From: an uncultured Clostridia bacterium
GTDB taxonomy: Bacteria; Bacillota; Clostridia; Christensenellales; UBA1242
Assembly: GCA_934772445.1 (NCBI GenBank)
Contig: CAKVMJ010000005.1
Location: 1-51,407 of the forward strand
Length of the DNA: 51,407 bases
Direction of reading: 5' to 3'
Shown: in pieces, positions 1 through 7,727 of the stretch
Position numbering within the stretch: the first letter of the stretch is position 1
How the letters are laid out: every line of letters starts with the position of its first letter
Program-made: the position numbers and the translations under genes
Notes under the pieces: model-generated
The model's input: only the letters and a program-made list of their open reading frames with translations
Told to the model about the DNA's origin: nothing
Databases searched by the model: none

Positions 1-2325
1 ACTGCTGGAAATGCAAATATTAGTGCAAATGTATCTTGGACTGCTCAAGCAGGAGTAAACCTAGAATTTTGGGCTAAAGCAACTGGAGGAGATGAGAGTA
101 AAGAAATAGCAAAAACTACTATCACTCCAACCACTACCAATACAGATGCTAATATAATCGGAGATTTATCTTGTAATTTCACAGATACCTCCGATGATGG
201 TGTAAATAATCCAAATGCAATAAAGTTTACATACTATGTAAGAAATAAAAGTCTAACACCATTGAATATTAAAGTAACCAAAACTCCAGCAGAGGCAGAA
301 GAAAGCGGAACAGGAGCAGAGAACCATAAACCAAAAGTAACTCTAAATTCAGATACAGAAGGAAACAATACTTTTGTTGCTGTATCAAGTAATACTGGAT
401 ACGACCTAAAAGCAGGAGATATATTTACATATTCGGTAACTCTATCTCTAGCCAAAGGCGGAACAGGAACAATAAATGCAGATTTTGGTTTAGCACCAAA
501 CTTTGATGCAGGCGTAACCTTTAATTTCAATGTTGGTGGAGATAATAATGGAACAATAGTAACCTCTGTTGATGGAGCAAGTCCAACAACTGTAAGTTCA
601 AGTACTCTATCTGGTCAAACTCTAGGCGAATATTTAGCAACTCAGCAAACTGCCGAATATTCCACAGGCTGGTTCTTTGATGAAGGGCTAACAAATGTTG
701 TTTCTGAAGATTATTTTTCTCAATTAATAAAAAATACTTCTATATGTTCTCTTTATAACAAAACAGCATCTATGACAGGATTGGTTTTCACACTATCTGA
801 TGATGGTAATTCTTATTTAGTAAGTGGAGAAAGTGACACATCTCCAAGCGGAGAAGTAGTGATCCCTAATACATACAACGGTAAACCTGTAAGCGGGTTT
901 GTTGAGGGAGCATATTCTTCACATACATTTAAAGATAATACAAACATAACTTGTATTGTTATACCAAATAGTATTACAAAAATTCCAGATTTTACATTTA
1001 CTAATTGTGAAAATATTACAACTGTAAACATTTCCAATGTAGTAACTAGGATAGGCAGTAATACATTTACAAATTGTACCAGTTTAATAGATGTAAAAAT
1101 ACCGATTAGTATAACACTTTTACTAAATTCATTCGATTGTTGTACTGGATTAAAGAGTATAATCGTTGAAGGAGGTAATGAAAAATATGATAGTAGGAAT
1201 AATTGTAATGCAATAATAGAATCCTCAAGTAATAGATTGAAATTGGGCTGTATGAATACAATTATTCCAAGTACGGTAGAAAGTATAGGTGATGGTGCAT
1301 TTAAAGATTGTATTGAATTAACAAATATAAAAATACCAAATGGTGTAACGAAAATAGGAAGTAATGCATTTAATGGTTGTAGCGGATTAAAAAATATAGA
1401 AATACCTAAAAGTGTAACAAGTTTGGGAAATGCTACCTTTGCCCGTTGTAGTGGATTAATAAGTATAATAATACCTAGCAGTGTTAAAAGTATGGGTTTT
1501 ATGCAATTCACTGGTTGTAGTGAACTAGCAAGTATTGTTGTAGAAACTGGAAATATTGTATATGATAGTAGAGATAATTGTAATGCAATAATAGAAACGG
1601 CTAGTAATATACTAATTCAAGGTTGTAAAAATACAATTATTCCACAAACTATAACAATTATAGGTGAATCTGCATTTAATGGTTGTAGCGGTTTAATGAA
1701 TGTTGATATACCGCAATGTGTAACAAGTATCGGAAATCTTGCGTTTAATAATTGTGTAAGTTTAACAAGTATAAAGCTACCAAATAGTGTAACAACTTTA
1801 GGGAAATCTGTATTTCGAGATTGTGCAGGATTAACAAGTATAGAAATGTCAAATACTGTAACTAGTATAAATCAATATACCTTTTCGGGTTGTAGTAGGT
1901 TGCTTGATATTAACATACCAGAAGGCGTAACAAGTATAGGAATGTTTGCTTTTCAAGATTGCAGTAGTTTATCGAGTGTAATAATACCAGAAAGTGTAAC
2001 AGATATAGGAAGAAGTGCATTTCAAAATTGCACTAATTTAAGGGATATTAAAATCTCTGATACGGTAACTCATATAGCAATTTCGACATTTAAAAATTGT
2101 AGTAATTTAAGTAGGATATTTATTCCAAAGTCTGTTACAACTATATATTCTGGCTTTTATGGTTCAATAAACTCTCCATTTGAAGGTTGTCCTTCTACTT
2201 TAAAAATCTATTGCGAAGCAACTGAAAAACCAAGCAATTGGGGAGATTATTGGAATTATTATGATGACAATAATCAATTAGATGTCACTTGGGGCTATAC
2301 CCGAGCTCAATTTGATGCACTATAG
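1..2325 (+). CDS. BspA-type leucine-rich-repeat surface protein, 5' end cut by window
   Basis: The reading frame is open from base 1, so this is the 3' part (about 774 codons) of a larger gene. A TTG at 262 is in frame but has no reason to be the start. The first 170 or so residues are Thr/Asn/Val-rich and beta-like. A short 'STGWFFDEGLTNV' segment follows, and from about base 940 there is a long array of roughly 23-residue repeats of the type C-x-x-L-x-x-I-x-I-P-x-x-V-T-x-I-G-x-x-A-F, the LRR_5/BspA pattern. The protein ends with a cap also present in the next gene (IFIPKSVTTI, then YCEA...NWG..WNY, finishing WGYTRAQFDAL). BspA-type repeats are known in surface proteins of gut and oral bacteria and protists, often in adhesion; a role as adhesin is inference. 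No LPXTG or transmembrane anchor is seen at the C terminus. A terminator follows at 2605. Confidence 0.85.
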   Translation, partial: TAGNANISANVSWTAQAGVNLEFWAKATGGDESKEIAKTTITPTTTNTDANIIGDLSCNFTDTSDDGVNNPNAIKFTYYVRNKSLTPLNIKVTKTPAEAEESGTGAENHKPKVTLNSDTEGNNTFVAVSSNTGYDLKAGDIFTYSVTLSLAKGGTGTINADFGLAPNFDAGVTFNFNVGGDNNGTIVTSVDGASPTTVSSSTLSGQTLGEYLATQQTAEYSTGWFFDEGLTNVVSEDYFSQLIKNTSICSLYNKTASMTGLVFTLSDDGNSYLVSGESDTSPSGEVVIPNTYNGKPVSGFVEGAYSSHTFKDNTNITCIVIPNSITKIPDFTFTNCENITTVNISNVVTRIGSNTFTNCTSLIDVKIPISITLLLNSFDCCTGLKSIIVEGGNEKYDSRNNCNAIIESSSNRLKLGCMNTIIPSTVESIGDGAFKDCIELTNIKIPNGVTKIGSNAFNGCSGLKNIEIPKSVTSLGNATFARCSGLISIIIPSSVKSMGFMQFTGCSELASIVVETGNIVYDSRDNCNAIIETASNILIQGCKNTIIPQTITIIGESAFNGCSGLMNVDIPQCVTSIGNLAFNNCVSLTSIKLPNSVTTLGKSVFRDCAGLTSIEMSNTVTSINQYTFSGCSRLLDINIPEGVTSIGMFAFQDCSSLSSVIIPESVTDIGRSAFQNCTNLRDIKISDTVTHIAISTFKNCSNLSRIFIPKSVTTIYSGFYGSINSPFEGCPSTLKIYCEATEKPSNWGDYWNYYDDNNQLDVTWGYTRAQFDAL
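943..2130 (+). repeat. Coding LRR_5/BspA repeat array (gene 1)
   Basis: About 69-nt units encode the 23-residue repeats. Each carries a recognisable 'agtataGAAATACC...AGTGTAACAAGTATAGG' type core, diverged between copies. Two island segments interrupt the array, each encoding YDSR(N/D)NCNAIIE. The same island recurs five times in the next gene, so the two genes share modules. Confidence 0.8.
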
Positions 2326-2334
2326 AAATATTTT

Positions 2335-2600
2335 AACAAAAATGGATTCCAATAAAGTTTAAAAGTTAATAAAATATAAAGATTAATAAATCTAAAAATT
2401 AATAAAATAAAAAATTAATAAAAATTAAAACTTAAAATTAAAAAGTTTTAAAATTAATAAAGTTTAAAAGTTGTAAATCAATAAAACATAAAAATTAATA
2501 AAGCTTATAATCTAAAATATTTAAAATTTTACAAAGTTTAAATGTTAATAAAGATTAAAAATTAACAATATTTTTAAATTAACAAATCTCAAATTTCAAT
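2335..2600. repeat. AT-only intergenic tract with iterated AAATTAATAAA-like units
   Basis: The gap between the two BspA-type genes holds about a dozen imperfect copies of AAAATTAATAAA / AAGTTTAAAAGTTAATAAA, almost devoid of G and C. No open reading frame or RNA gene is visible. It may be slippage-expanded spacer DNA or a recombination or curvature element; nothing in the sequence decides this. Confidence 0.6.
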
Positions 2601-2604
2601 ATTA

Positions 2605-2643
2605 GAAAAAAAGTCTAACATTTTAAAAATACTAGGCTTTTTT
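2605..2643 (+). terminator. Intrinsic terminator after first BspA-type gene
   Basis: The stem AAAAAAGTCTA / TAGGCTTTTTT has one G-U pair and a loop of about 13 nt, and ends in a T run. It closes the upstream gene although it lies about 280 nt past the stop. Confidence 0.7.
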
Positions 2644-2645
2644 GT

Positions 2646-2675
2646 TTGATAAATTATATATAAAAAAGGTAAAAT
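2646..2675 (+). promoter_or_regulatory. Possible sigma-A promoter for second BspA-type gene
   Basis: TTGATA at 2646-2651 and TAAAAT at 2670-2675 are separated by 18 nt. The region is extremely AT-rich, so chance matches are likely. It would give a leader of about 100 nt. Confidence 0.35.
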
Positions 2676-2785
2676 ATATATAAGTAAAATTATGTCTAAA
2701 ATTATATATAATTTTAGTTTTAAAATTTTTAAATGTGCATTTTAATTACCAGATGATTAAATAATAAATATAAGGAAGAAGAAAA

Positions 2786-5700
2786 ATGGTAAGAGTTAAA
2801 ACAAACACAAAATATATGATAAAAATCATAACCACATCTTTAGTTATGGTTTTAATGTCTGTTTTTATGGCTGTTGGGATTTGGGCTTCTCCATCTGAGC
2901 CTTCCACAATCTCTTCAGTTATCTCTTTTTTAGCAACTGATGTTGATGTAAGCTTAGTGGGAGTGGTTTCAGGTTCTGAAGTTCCAGTGGAAACCTTTCA
3001 AACAAACATTTCTAATGAAGAATATGATGAGGTTTCTAAATCTTGGAATTTGAGTCGATTGATGTTTAATAATTCAACAAAAGCACCAATCACAATTGGT
3101 ATTGCAATTAGAAATAATAGCGAAGAAACAAAACCATATATCCAAACAAATGTTTTTGGCAATGTTCCAAGCAATATTAGAGTTAAATACTCTCAAATTG
3201 GCGGAGAGAATGCAAACCCTTATAGTCAAACAGTATCTAAAAACGATTTTTCATCTGCCATAATTTCTTCTCTTCAATCCGAATGTTTTGAAACATCAAC
3301 TAATGGCTTGTCTGTTCCGGAATATAACCCATTGGTTATAAACAATCTAACTCAAGGTAAGGTTTATTATTACCAAGTTGAGTTTTCAATAATAGATAAA
3401 AGCAGAGAAGTTGAAAGCTTTTGCTTGGATTTGGGTATTACTCTTAAATCTAAAAAAACCGACTCTATTTACCAAATAGAATCTAAAAAGGATAGTTCAT
3501 CTCCTAGCGAAGGCGGAAATTGCGGTTATGAGGTTATAGAAAATTCAGAAAATGAATCAAGAATTAAATTTGTGGCTGAAGTTGAAGAGGGTTACGAGTT
3601 TGATGGCTGGTATGTAAAAGATAACTCAAATAATGTTAGCGATAGAGTTTCTTCCGACCCAGTATTCATTACTAGCACAACTGCCGATGTTACATATTAT
3701 GCCAAATGGAAAATCGCAAGGAAAGTAAGCTTTGTGGTTGATGGGATAAATAAAGGCGAAGCAACTTATTCCTCAGGAACAGTTAGCGACTTTGCATCTG
3801 CTTACGAACCATCTCCTTATTCCACAGGCTGGTTCTTAAATGAAGAACTAACAAAAGTTGCGAAAGATGATTTTTTGAGTACTGATACCGAAACTTCTCC
3901 AATTACTCTATATTGCCGTACCGCATCTATTACAGGCTTAACCTTTACTCTTTCTTCAGATGGCAACTCATATTTGGTGGCAGGAGAAAGCAGTACATCT
4001 CCAAGCGGAGAAGTGGTTCTTCCAAATAAATATGATGGCAAACCGGTTAGTGGATTTGTTAAAGGAAGTTCTTCAAGTCCAACATTTAAAAAGAATACAA
4101 ATATAACAAGTGTGGTGTTATCTAATAACATAGTTCAAATTGCCGATTATACTTTTTCTTATTCTACGAAAATTACAAATGTTACAATACCAGATAGTGT
4201 GATAAGTATAGGAGTTTATGCATTTGATTCTTGTAGCGGATTAACGAGTATAGAAATACCAAATAGTGTAACAAGTATAGAAGCTTATGCATTTAATGGT
4301 TGTAGTGGATTAACAAGTATAGAAATACCAAATAGTGTTAAAAATGTTGATACTGGAATTTTCGAAAATTGTATTGAATTAGTTAGTGTTCAAATTGGCT
4401 TAGGGATGAGCGTGTTAACTGATTTTATGTTTTTGAGCTGTGAAAAACTTATGAATATAGTAATACCAATTAATATTACTAAGTTAGGGATTGGAGTATT
4501 TGATTCTTGTAGCGGATTAACGAGTATAGAAATACCAAGTAGTGTAACGAGTATAGGGAATCGTGCATTTTATGGTTGTAGTGGATTAACAAGTATTGTA
4601 GTTGCAAGTGGCAACACAAAATATGATAGCAGAAATAATTGTAATGCAATAATAGAAACTGCTAGTAATACATTAATAGTAGGTTGTAAAAATACTATTA
4701 TCCCAAATACAGTAACAAGTATAGGAAATTCTGCATTTGGGGGTTGTAGTGGATTAACAAGTATAGAAATACCAAATAGTGTAACAACTATAGGAGAATC
4801 TGCATTTTATGGTTGTACTGGTTTAACAAAAATATTTATACCTAAATCAGTTACAACAATCTCAGCATCATCTGTCTATAGGTCTGTATTCTACGATTGC
4901 TCTTCAAATTTAGTAATCTATTGCGAAGCAAGTTCTAAACCAGATGGTTGGGGAACTTATTGGAATTATAGAACTGATTCGGCAATTCATACCACCTACT
5001 GGGGTAAGACTTATGAAGATTGTTATCCTACAGAATATTCTGTATCTGTTGGAAAATATTCATTATCTCCAAACGCGGGTTGCTCTTATTCCGTTAGCCC
5101 TTCAACTATTTTATCTACTGGAACAGAAGTAACATATAAAGCGGTGGTTAGTGATGGTTATCGCTTTATGGGTTGGTACGATTCAATTAGTGGTGGAGAA
5201 CTTGTAAGTAATAATGAAACTTATGTAACCACATTATATGAGCCAACAACATATTATGCTTATTGGGTAAGATCTGTAAGTGTAAGTTTTGTGGTAGATG
5301 GGGTTAATAAGGGTACAAAAGATTATACCTCTGGAACAGTTAGCAACTTTGCATCCACTTACGAACCATCTCCTTATTTCACCGGTTGGTTCTTGAATGA
5401 AGAACTAACAAAAGTGGCGAAAGATAATTACTTAAGTAAATATACTTCAACTTCCCCAGTTACCTTATATTGTAAAACTGCTTCAATCACAGGTTTAGTA
5501 TTCACTCTTACCGATGATGGTAATTCATACCTAATATCCACGGAGAGGTCATCGCCAAGTGGAGAAGTTATTCTTCCAAATATGTATAATGGTAAGCCAA
5601 TTATTGGTTTTTATGCAGGAACGGGGTCAGATGTTGCCTTTAAGAGTAAAACTATAACAAGTGTTGTTATATCCAATAATATAACCACAATTTCAAACTA

Positions 5701-7408
5701 TGCTTTTGGCTCTTCTAGTAAACTTGAAACTGTTAAAATACCCAATAGCGTAACTAGTATAGGAGAATATGCTTTTTACAGTTGCAAAGCCTTAACTGCT
5801 ATAGAAATACCAAGTAGTGTAACTAAAATAGCAACACCTATCGTTGGTCATATGAATAAATTTACAAGCATTGTTGTTGATAGTGGTAATAAAGTTTATG
5901 ATAGTCGAAACAATTGTAATGCAATAATAGAAACTGCTACCAATACCTTAATTCAAGGTTGTGGCTCATCAGTTATTCCAAATACGGTTGTGAGTATTGG
6001 AGATTATGCATTTTATTGGTGTACTAATTTAACAAGCATAGATATACCAGATAGTGTAACAGCTATAGGAAAACAAGCTTTCTATGTTTGTTATAGTTTA
6101 ACTGGTGCTTTTAAATTGCCTAGCAATTTAATTAGTATTGGAGATTATGCATTTGATAGTTGTACTCTTACAGGTTCTTTAACAATACCAAAGAGCGTGA
6201 AAAGTATTGGTATAGCACCATTTACTGGTTGTGATGGATTAACAGGTATTGTTGTTGAAAGCGGAAATACAGTTTATGATAGCAGAAATAGTTGTAATGC
6301 AATTATTGAAACTGCTACCAATAGATTAATCCAAGGCTGTAAATCTACCGTAAAGCCAAGTACGGTGGTTATTATAGGTACATCTGCATTTAAAGATTGT
6401 ACTGGCCTAACAGGTACATTATCTATTTCTAGCAATGTAACATCTATAGAAGATAGAGCGTTTGATGGATGTAGTGGATTAACTGGTACATTAACAATAC
6501 CAAATAGTGTAACAAGTATAGGAAGTTCTGCATTTTCAGGTTGTAGCGGATTAACAGGTGATTTAATAATACCCAATAGTGTAACAAGTATAGGAGATTC
6601 TGCCTTTCGTGGATGTGAAAAACTAACAAGTGTTGAGATTTCAAATAATATAACAACTTTAGAAGTTGATATATTCTATAATTGTACAAAATTAACTAGC
6701 ATAATAATACCAAGTAGTGTTACAACTATTAAACCTTCAGCTTTTGCCAATTGTACTGGTTTAACAAAAATATTTATACCTAAATCTGTAACAACGATTT
6801 CTGGCTCAACTTATTATAGTTCACCATTTTATCAATGTTCTTCAACATTAAAACTTTATTGTGAAGCTCCTTCAAAACCAGATGGTTGGGGAGATTGTTG
6901 GAATTATAGCCGTAGCAGTACTATTTTAACCACCTATTGGGGTGCGAGCAGTACTGATGTTACAGGAACATTAGATAAATTAACATTCACATTAACTTCT
7001 AATGGAAATAACTATTCTGTTAAAGCAAAGAATACTTCAATATCTGGCAAGGTGGTAATTCCAGATTATTATAATGGAAAACCTGTTACTGAAATAGCCA
7101 GTTCTGCATTTTCTGGTTGTGGTAGTTTAACTGAAATAATTATTCCGGATAGTATAACCACTATTGGAAGTTTTGCATTTGAACTTTGTACTAGTATGAA
7201 AAAAATATTTATACCGAAATCTGTTACAACAATTGTTGCTTCAGCACCTTCGTATTTACCATTTAATCGATGTTCAACGATTTTAACAATTTATTGCGAA
7301 GTAAGTAGTAAACCAAGTGGTTGGGGAAGATATTGGAATAATAGAACGAATTCTGCCAAATTTACACCGCAATGGGGATATACTCGCGAACAATATAATG
7401 CGGTTTAA
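2786..7408 (+). CDS. Secreted BspA-type leucine-rich-repeat protein with InlB-like B repeats, 1540 aa
   Basis: The start is ATG with AAGGAAGAAG just upstream. Residues 1-35 form a signal peptide: a basic start, a hydrophobic core 'VMVLMSVFMAVGIWA', and a likely cut near residues 34-36. A beta-rich domain follows (about 36-225) that resembles the N-terminal region of SipW-dependent TasA/camelysin-like proteins; this is weak inference. Two InlB/Listeria-type repeats are seen near 245-310 (ending 'YYAKW') and 755-830 (ending 'YYAYW'). Three LRR_5/BspA arrays then occupy roughly 430-700, 950-1360 and 1410-1520, separated by 'STGWFLNEELTKVAKD' linkers. The cap motif IFIPKSVTTI...YCEA..KP.GWG..WN is repeated at each array end, and the protein finishes WGYTREQYNAV like its neighbour. 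Probable surface-exposed or released adhesin; no sortase signal or lipobox is seen, so the anchoring mode is unknown. Confidence 0.85.
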   Translation: MVRVKTNTKYMIKIITTSLVMVLMSVFMAVGIWASPSEPSTISSVISFLATDVDVSLVGVVSGSEVPVETFQTNISNEEYDEVSKSWNLSRLMFNNSTKAPITIGIAIRNNSEETKPYIQTNVFGNVPSNIRVKYSQIGGENANPYSQTVSKNDFSSAIISSLQSECFETSTNGLSVPEYNPLVINNLTQGKVYYYQVEFSIIDKSREVESFCLDLGITLKSKKTDSIYQIESKKDSSSPSEGGNCGYEVIENSENESRIKFVAEVEEGYEFDGWYVKDNSNNVSDRVSSDPVFITSTTADVTYYAKWKIARKVSFVVDGINKGEATYSSGTVSDFASAYEPSPYSTGWFLNEELTKVAKDDFLSTDTETSPITLYCRTASITGLTFTLSSDGNSYLVAGESSTSPSGEVVLPNKYDGKPVSGFVKGSSSSPTFKKNTNITSVVLSNNIVQIADYTFSYSTKITNVTIPDSVISIGVYAFDSCSGLTSIEIPNSVTSIEAYAFNGCSGLTSIEIPNSVKNVDTGIFENCIELVSVQIGLGMSVLTDFMFLSCEKLMNIVIPINITKLGIGVFDSCSGLTSIEIPSSVTSIGNRAFYGCSGLTSIVVASGNTKYDSRNNCNAIIETASNTLIVGCKNTIIPNTVTSIGNSAFGGCSGLTSIEIPNSVTTIGESAFYGCTGLTKIFIPKSVTTISASSVYRSVFYDCSSNLVIYCEASSKPDGWGTYWNYRTDSAIHTTYWGKTYEDCYPTEYSVSVGKYSLSPNAGCSYSVSPSTILSTGTEVTYKAVVSDGYRFMGWYDSISGGELVSNNETYVTTLYEPTTYYAYWVRSVSVSFVVDGVNKGTKDYTSGTVSNFASTYEPSPYFTGWFLNEELTKVAKDNYLSKYTSTSPVTLYCKTASITGLVFTLTDDGNSYLISTERSSPSGEVILPNMYNGKPIIGFYAGTGSDVAFKSKTITSVVISNNITTISNYAFGSSSKLETVKIPNSVTSIGEYAFYSCKALTAIEIPSSVTKIATPIVGHMNKFTSIVVDSGNKVYDSRNNCNAIIETATNTLIQGCGSSVIPNTVVSIGDYAFYWCTNLTSIDIPDSVTAIGKQAFYVCYSLTGAFKLPSNLISIGDYAFDSCTLTGSLTIPKSVKSIGIAPFTGCDGLTGIVVESGNTVYDSRNSCNAIIETATNRLIQGCKSTVKPSTVVIIGTSAFKDCTGLTGTLSISSNVTSIEDRAFDGCSGLTGTLTIPNSVTSIGSSAFSGCSGLTGDLIIPNSVTSIGDSAFRGCEKLTSVEISNNITTLEVDIFYNCTKLTSIIIPSSVTTIKPSAFANCTGLTKIFIPKSVTTISGSTYYSSPFYQCSSTLKLYCEAPSKPDGWGDCWNYSRSSTILTTYWGASSTDVTGTLDKLTFTLTSNGNNYSVKAKNTSISGKVVIPDYYNGKPVTEIASSAFSGCGSLTEIIIPDSITTIGSFAFELCTSMKKIFIPKSVTTIVASAPSYLPFNRCSTILTIYCEVSSKPSGWGRYWNNRTNSAKFTPQWGYTREQYNAV
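4100..7250 (+). repeat. Coding LRR_5/BspA repeat arrays (gene 2)
   Basis: Many near-identical 69-nt units occur, for example around 4244-4350, 4510-4590, 4740-4820 and 6470-6600, sharing runs such as GGATTAACAAGTATAGAAAT. Some copies are nearly identical at DNA level, unlike the more diverged copies in the upstream gene. This suggests recent unit duplication or homogenisation. Confidence 0.8.
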
Positions 7409-7490
7409 TAGTTTAAATAATTTATTTTAAATTAATTAAAAAAATGTATTCATCTTATAACTTTATATTAATTTAAAAATTTTAATTGTT

Positions 7491-7530
7491 AAAAAACAAA
7501 CCTAACGATTTTCTATTAGGTTTGTTTTTT
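7491..7530. terminator. Strong bidirectional-type terminator after second BspA-type gene
   Basis: A perfect 15-bp stem AAAAAACAAACCTAA / TTAGGTTTGTTTTTT encloses a 10-nt loop. It separates the surface-protein genes from secA. The rest of the 319-nt gap holds the secA promoter and nothing else that I can recognise. Confidence 0.85.
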
Positions 7531-7658
7531 CATTAAAAATTCATTAAAATCGAGACAACTATTTAATTTTTAATCCTATCTTTTTGCTTAAAATCTTCAA
7601 GAATTAATAATTATTCGGTTTTTTTACAAATAATGGGCGATTTAAGGGCTTAATTCGA

Positions 7659-7687
7659 TTGAAAAAAGTTAAAAATTAGTATATACT
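7659..7687 (+). promoter_or_regulatory. Sigma-A promoter of secA
   Basis: TTGAAA at 7659-7664 and TATACT at 7682-7687 are separated by 17 nt. Transcription would start near 7694, about 34 nt ahead of the secA ATG, with AAAAGGA as ribosome binding site. Confidence 0.75.
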
Positions 7688-7727
7688 ATTCAAGTATAAT
7701 GGACAAAAAATAAAAGGAACAATTATT

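Noticed and set aside
813..1511. Long minus-strand open frame opposite the first BspA-type gene
   Set aside because: It mirrors the LRR repeats on the other strand; no ribosome binding site or family features. Similar mirror frames at 3817-4131 and 6274-6576 were rejected for the same reason.
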